A stretch of DNA of 64,000 bases. It comes from Daphnia pulex. Its lineage: Eukaryota; Arthropoda; Branchiopoda; Diplostraca; Daphniidae. Shown here piece by piece: positions 57,701 to 64,000 of the stretch (positions within the stretch are counted from its first letter, which is position 1; the number at the start of each line of letters is the position of its first letter). The stretch is taken from assembly GCF_021134715.1 (NCBI RefSeq), contig NC_060017.1, positions 3,224,001 through 3,288,000 of the forward strand, in the 5' to 3' direction. Below the pieces are notes generated by a model that had not been told where the DNA came from, did no database searches, and saw nothing but the letters and a program-made list of their open reading frames with translations. A program made the position numbers and the translations under genes.

Positions 57701-59185
57701 CGAGTATTATAATTCTTTCGTGCGTAGGGGTTGAGGGTATTGCTCTAAGACCATACCAGTAGTAGGCCTATCTATAGCTATAGCGACTTAGCATGACTGA
57801 TGTTCGTCTGCTCTCTGATGGCGAGCGTCTCTTTTCGTTATTGATTTTCCACAGGAGAGGGCGAGTGGTGTCTGAGAGCGCTAATTCTGCGGACGGAAAG
57901 ATGAGATGGGCACCACACACCCCACACCGAAGAGTATGAAGAACACAGCAGCGGCTGCCCGCCGTTGAAGAGAGCTCTATTATCCGATCCAACGAGTCAT
58001 TGTCATCAACAGATGAGAGACAGGCGGGGGTTTGATATGCTTCACCATGAAACCCACAAAAGAAATAAACGAGTTGCAAACATATTTTCGAAAATATAGA
58101 CTCGTAAAATGTGCGGACTGTGTGGGTCTATCTACGTGTATTAAGTCGGGTGTGCGCTCTGCTGAATTGTTTTATCTGAGCGATTCTTTTTTTTTTTTTT
58201 ACTAATATACACGCTTAAATGGAAGGAACGTGAGACTCGGCGGACGACAGCTTGCAACCGGATTGCTTTTCATCGTGATTTAGCGTTTAGAGTTTTGTAT
58301 CTTGCAATGCGATGTCGACGCCAGGGCGGCTCGTTCTTGCATTTACCAGTTGTTACGTCTTCGGGCTGACGGGAGAGATGCTGACTGCTAACTGGCCAAC
58401 AACTCCTAGAGAGAAGATCCACCTCAGCTTTGGTGGTCCGCCAGGCATCATATTCTTTGTCTAAATGAAAAGTCTGGGCTTCACTGTGCGAGAGAGACAC
58501 ACTTGGCCTTTAAGAGGCGGCAGCATGTGACACTGTACAGCACAAAAAGGATTTCACGAAATGAAGATGAAAGATGAAGCAGGAAAAGAAGAAACGCGGA
58601 ATGAGCACAGTTCTCTCAGCCGTCTTAATGGCCTGTGATATCAGTGGGCATATCTGCGTCTTGACGGCACGCCTCACTTGTGATGGAACCACTGAAACCC
58701 CCCTTTAAGACCCATCTTCCATGGTACTATGACGGCTTTCTCGTCAGGACTAATGAATGTCATTTTGCTGTTTATTTATCGCCTTCGTTAGTCCCTGTAA
58801 TCTTCCCCTCCCCCCTCCCAGTCGCAGTGAACAATACACCTCATTATTATATGGGCGCGAATAGTTTGAATGCGTTCCGGAGACTAGATGGTTCTGATCC
58901 GATTCTGCATGAATCGACAAGTGGCTCACGATACTATCACAAAACAACCGTTCCGCAAAGAGTCCTTGTCTGGCCTTGCATCAGCGGACGCCCAGACTAG
59001 ACGAGTGTAGAAGCTCTGATTGAATGGTCGACAACATTTAAGGGATTCCAGATCGGGTGTTCTCTGACCTTTGAGGGTAGAAGGATACTATCTGTATATT
59101 TTTTTGTTTGTTTTTATCCCATATTCCGTACACATTTGCATTGTTTCTTTTTATAAATCAGCAACAACGTCGCTTCAAAATTTTT
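54784..59185. other. Intergenic region left of ETFA
   Basis: 4.4 kb with no supported gene on either strand. Frames are short, mutually overlapping and without known motifs. May contain distal VMAT regulatory sequence or non-coding exons. The right end holds the ETFA 3' UTR. Confidence 0.5.
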
Positions 59186-60647
<1,462 letters not shown>

Positions 60648-61038
60648 TTTCTAATGCAAACTTATCAGAATTATGGATGTACTCCAACAGTCACCCAATT
60701 ACACAACGAAAAATAAAAGGGACTTGAATCGTAACGATTAAAACTAGCAGACTGAAAATCCCGAAATCAGAAAATCGCCATGCGTTGTTCATTTGTTTGT
60801 AGCGGGATGGGAACGACTCTCGTATCGTCTGCTGTTCTAGCTTTGAAAATATTTCTCTATTATTAGCGTCTCATTTTCGAGTGATGTTTAACAAATTTCC
60901 TCATACAGTTTAGCAACAATTCGATAATACACAGAGAGAAAAGTTGTGTATTCAAATTCTAGCAAGTTTAGTATACAACAATATCGTTACTTACAGTAGG
61001 CTAGTTTTCAATGATTCTAGCTTGTGAACGGAACGAGA
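60648..61038. promoter_or_regulatory. Divergent promoter region between ETFA and CABIN1
   Basis: The two ATGs are 391 bp apart on opposite strands, so both transcription starts must lie here. No obvious TATA box was seen, as expected for two housekeeping genes. Shared control is inferred. Confidence 0.6.
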
Positions 61039-64000
61039 ATGTTGAGGATTGCAGCCTTAAACGAAGAGTTGTCTGAAGAAAGTTCTGGTGTTGATGAACC
61101 TGTTCTACCAACAAAAGAAGTCGAAGTAAGTAATGTCTATAAAAGTACTTAACTATTCCAAGAGAATGAGATGAACTGCATACCAAAAACATATGTTTGT
61201 TATTTATTTATTTTCTTATTTGCTTTCTCAGGAAGCTGATTCGTTGAACTTGTACAAAGAAGCTCTAGATCTGAGACAGAAAAATGAGTTTGATGCTGCT
61301 CTCAAACTCTTCCATCACACACTTGCCTTACCTTGTATTGAAAATGTATTAACAAAATTTCAAATTCTTAGATTAATTTGATAATGTCAATCAAATTCTC
61401 ACTTTAAATTTAGGCCTTGTTGGATGAAAAAGAAGAAAAAGATAATAGAGACATAGGCACCTTGTCTTCCTGTCTCCAAATTAAATATGCTTGTTTGAAA
61501 AACATTGGAGCTTTGTGTGCTTCCAAAGGAAATTTTGATGAAGCACTTGAGGCATATCTTGAGGTGGAGTGAATAGACTAAAATGCAAATTTTTATTCTT
61601 AGCTAAAATCATGCTTATCTTTAGGCTGTGGAAGTTGATCCCCTTGATGTAACTGTTTGGCACAGCATTGGAAAAATTTCTATGAGTTTAAAGAACTTTC
61701 AGCTTGCAAGACATGCTTTTCTTCAGGTACTGAATTCAACCAGAATAATAATAACTTGAAAATATTACTAATTCTCGTTAATATCTCTTGCTACAATGTA
61801 GGGGTTACAGTGCAGTCCCAACCATTGGCCTTGCCTGGATGGAATTATCAGCGTTTTGTATGGGCTAGGTGATGATGTTTTGTGCCTTCACTACATCAAT
61901 ATAGCCCTTGGAAAAGACCCTTTCTACACCAGAGGTCTTATTTTCCGAGATTTTATTTTTGAAATCTCTCCTTCGTTGAAAATTGACCTTAAACAAATAT
62001 TCAACGAAAAATGGTATGGAATTACTATTAAACAAGTGTGAGTCGCTTCAAGAAATCTGATAGTGATTTTTCGTTTTCAGGATCCATTTGTTTGAAAATT
62101 ACCCATACAGTGAAGAAGAAAAACAGGAATGTCTGAATGAAGCACAGCAGCTTCGTGAGGAAGTTGGCGGTCTATACACGGAATTGATTTTACCAAGCAT
62201 TCCGTTAGCGAAGAAGATTGAATCGTTATCATGGATTGCTGTTGGAGAGAGCTTACTGGCTACTTACAGAAGTATGTCGGAAAGCAGCGACCCTCTGGTA
62301 AAAAAAGTAATTTTTTTTTTTCGAAATCAAACCAACTTAATTAATTTTATCTTTTCCTTTATAGAAAATGAGTTGTTCTGTACAACTTGAATTATCAAAA
62401 GACAAAGAAGACATTGCTAAATTCTCGGTTGATCCTTCCACATCGGCTTCATCAAATAATATCGAAATGATGGAACATGGCGATGGTCTGCCGGAGCATC
62501 AGCTGACAGCGGAAACCCCAGCTGGGAAAGAATGTTTTAGTGTTGATGAAGCGTCCGATAAAAAAGAGTCACCAAGAAAAATTTCAGCGAGTGAAGAAAC
62601 AGTTAAGTCTGATGTCGAAACTCATGTGGATCCACCTTTAAAAGCAGAAGCAATCAAATCAGAAAGCAGGAAAAGAAAACGATCGGTAGAGAATGGAATT
62701 TCTGTATCTGAAAAAGAAATTCAGCGGCGATCTACTCGTTCTAGAGCTTATGCTCAGCAAGTAGAAGAAGATATTTACAGCCTTCGAGCGGAGTTGCGTA
62801 GTTTCTTGCCTACTTGTCTGCTGTGAGTTTTTTTTAAATCAAACCGTTTAACGAGTTTATGTAATTTTTTTTCTATAGTCTAGATGAGAACTTTGATGCT
62901 ACGAAAGAAACAAAGGCAGATGATACAGGTTACCCAGCGGTCAATGATCATTGTCATCTTCTTGAAGATATCCCAATTTCTGAAGAACAGCAAAGTGTAA
63001 CAACATTTCTGGAAAAGTCTCAAAAATCGAAAAGTAGAATAACGGATTTGCTTGCGGAATTTTGCAAATGTGTTACACAACTAAGTGGTTTTAGGTGGAC
63101 CAATAAACTAAGTAACTTATTTAAAGATGCATATAAGATTGTTCGGTACGTAAGATATTCTTATTTTAGTTAATTAGAATTTGTTTATTTTATTTTCTTG
63201 TTCTGTTCCTAAGGAGTGTTTTCCATGTCTCCGACATATTCCAGCCTGAAGAAAAATCGAATGAATTTGGTCTCGAAATGTTGATCCACGCTGAGATCTT
63301 TGTATCTAGCCAGAAGAACGATACAGGCCTGCCAATTCCTTCATGGTTTATCGAGGATCTAATGTATTTGTTTCAATGGTCTGATCCTATTGATACGCAG
63401 TCAACACTTTCCAACCACTTTCGGGCCAGAGTATTCTGGCTTCATTGCAATTGGCATTTTCAAAATGGTCGTATAGAAGTCGCTTCAAATTATTTACAAA
63501 TGGTAATTTTACAACACATCACACAGTTTTTTTTAAATTCTTTCATAATTTTTTTTCAATCAATTTTTAGGTAAATTATTGCTTTATGCCAAATAATGTT
63601 GAAGATTCGCAATCAAGTATTGTTCGGCCCATCGTTACTCACTCCATTGATAAACCGTTCGTTTTGAATTTGTCCGATATTAATGAAATGGAGGAAGTTC
63701 TTGTTCGAACCATGCAACTTGAAGACATTATCATATTGCACCAAAAGAAGAAGTATAAACAGCTTGTTAGTATTTTGAAAGCGACATTTGTCATTCCAGG
63801 ATCGAAAACCAGGTGAATTTCGAAATTTATTGGTATTTTGTATGACTAGTAATATTAAATATTTTGTGTTTTCACATCTCTTTAGCAATCATAAGTACCG
63901 GGTTCCGGTTGATCGACCCACTCAAATAAATATGTTGTTGGAAGGATTAACCGCTCTCGAAGATTTTGACGATTACCTTGTCTGGAGTGAGAAGTCTTTG
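61039..64000 (+). CDS. CABIN1: Calcineurin-binding protein cabin-1 homologue, 5' part
   Basis: Partial: the window ends inside the gene. Eleven exons were traced: 61039-61125, 61232-61345, 61414-61563, 61625-61726, 61802-62013, 62081-62297, 62365-62822, 62879-63145, 63214-63502, 63571-63812 and 63886 to the end. They give 751 residues in one frame. The start MLRIAALN matches the start of vertebrate cabin-1. Residues ~30-230 form tetratricopeptide repeats with blocks shared with cabin-1, such as VEVDPLDVTVWHSIGKI, LARHAF, CSPNHWPCLD and WIAVGESLLATY. Acidic/serine-rich sequence then surrounds a basic SRKRKR nuclear-localisation-like stretch (about residue 395). Cabin-1 inhibits calcineurin and MEF2 and is part of the HIRA histone H3.3 chaperone complex. 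The C-terminal calcineurin- and MEF2-binding region lies outside the window. Confidence 0.9.

Overview
The window looks like nuclear DNA of an arthropod, most likely a branchiopod crustacean of the Daphnia type. The basis is compact genes with many 60-100 bp GT-AG introns, invertebrate-style type IV collagen genes in a head-to-head pair, and a crustacean-like glucan-binding/GH16 protein. The species is an inference; no marker in the window fixes it.

Layout from left to right. Positions 1-2688 hold no gene I can recognise. A six-exon GH16 beta-1,3-glucanase / glucan-binding protein (2750-4283, +) sits behind a TATA box. It is followed by a three-exon gene for a 76-residue membrane-like protein with an N-terminal dual-acylation signature (4839-5250, +), which I do not recognise. 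Next is ERp44, an ER thioredoxin-family retrieval chaperone ending in KDEL (6274-7875, +). An intergenic stretch then carries an 11-unit degenerate repeat and a 13-bp hairpin. From 9567 to 41834 lie two type IV collagen genes in divergent orientation: an alpha-1-like chain on the minus strand (9567-17710) and an alpha-2-like chain on the plus strand (18665-41834). They share a ~950 bp putative bidirectional promoter. The alpha-2 gene contains a 13.85 kb intron directly after its signal-peptide exons, with no recognisable coding gene inside. Next, on the minus strand and convergent with alpha-2, is a vesicular monoamine transporter (VMAT, 44789-49216, 15 coding exons, 499 residues). About 9.9 kb upstream of VMAT contains no recognised gene but does hold two identical 280-bp elements in inverted orientation (53376-53655 and 54504-54783), probably a non-autonomous DNA transposon (MITE). 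Finally ETFA (electron transfer flavoprotein alpha, minus, 59186-60647) and CABIN1 (plus, 61039 to the window end, truncated by the window) diverge from a 391 bp promoter region.

Functionally, the two collagen chains are the partners of one basement-membrane heterotrimer, so shared control from the central promoter is expected. The other genes are unrelated: innate immunity or digestion (GH16), ER protein quality control (ERp44), aminergic neurotransmission (VMAT), mitochondrial electron transfer (ETFA) and a chromatin/calcineurin regulator (CABIN1). For GH16, the 76-residue protein, ERp44, VMAT, ETFA and CABIN1 I followed the reading frame through every splice junction and the phases close exactly. 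For the two collagens I resolved the ends and the NC1 exons precisely and the middle exons only approximately.
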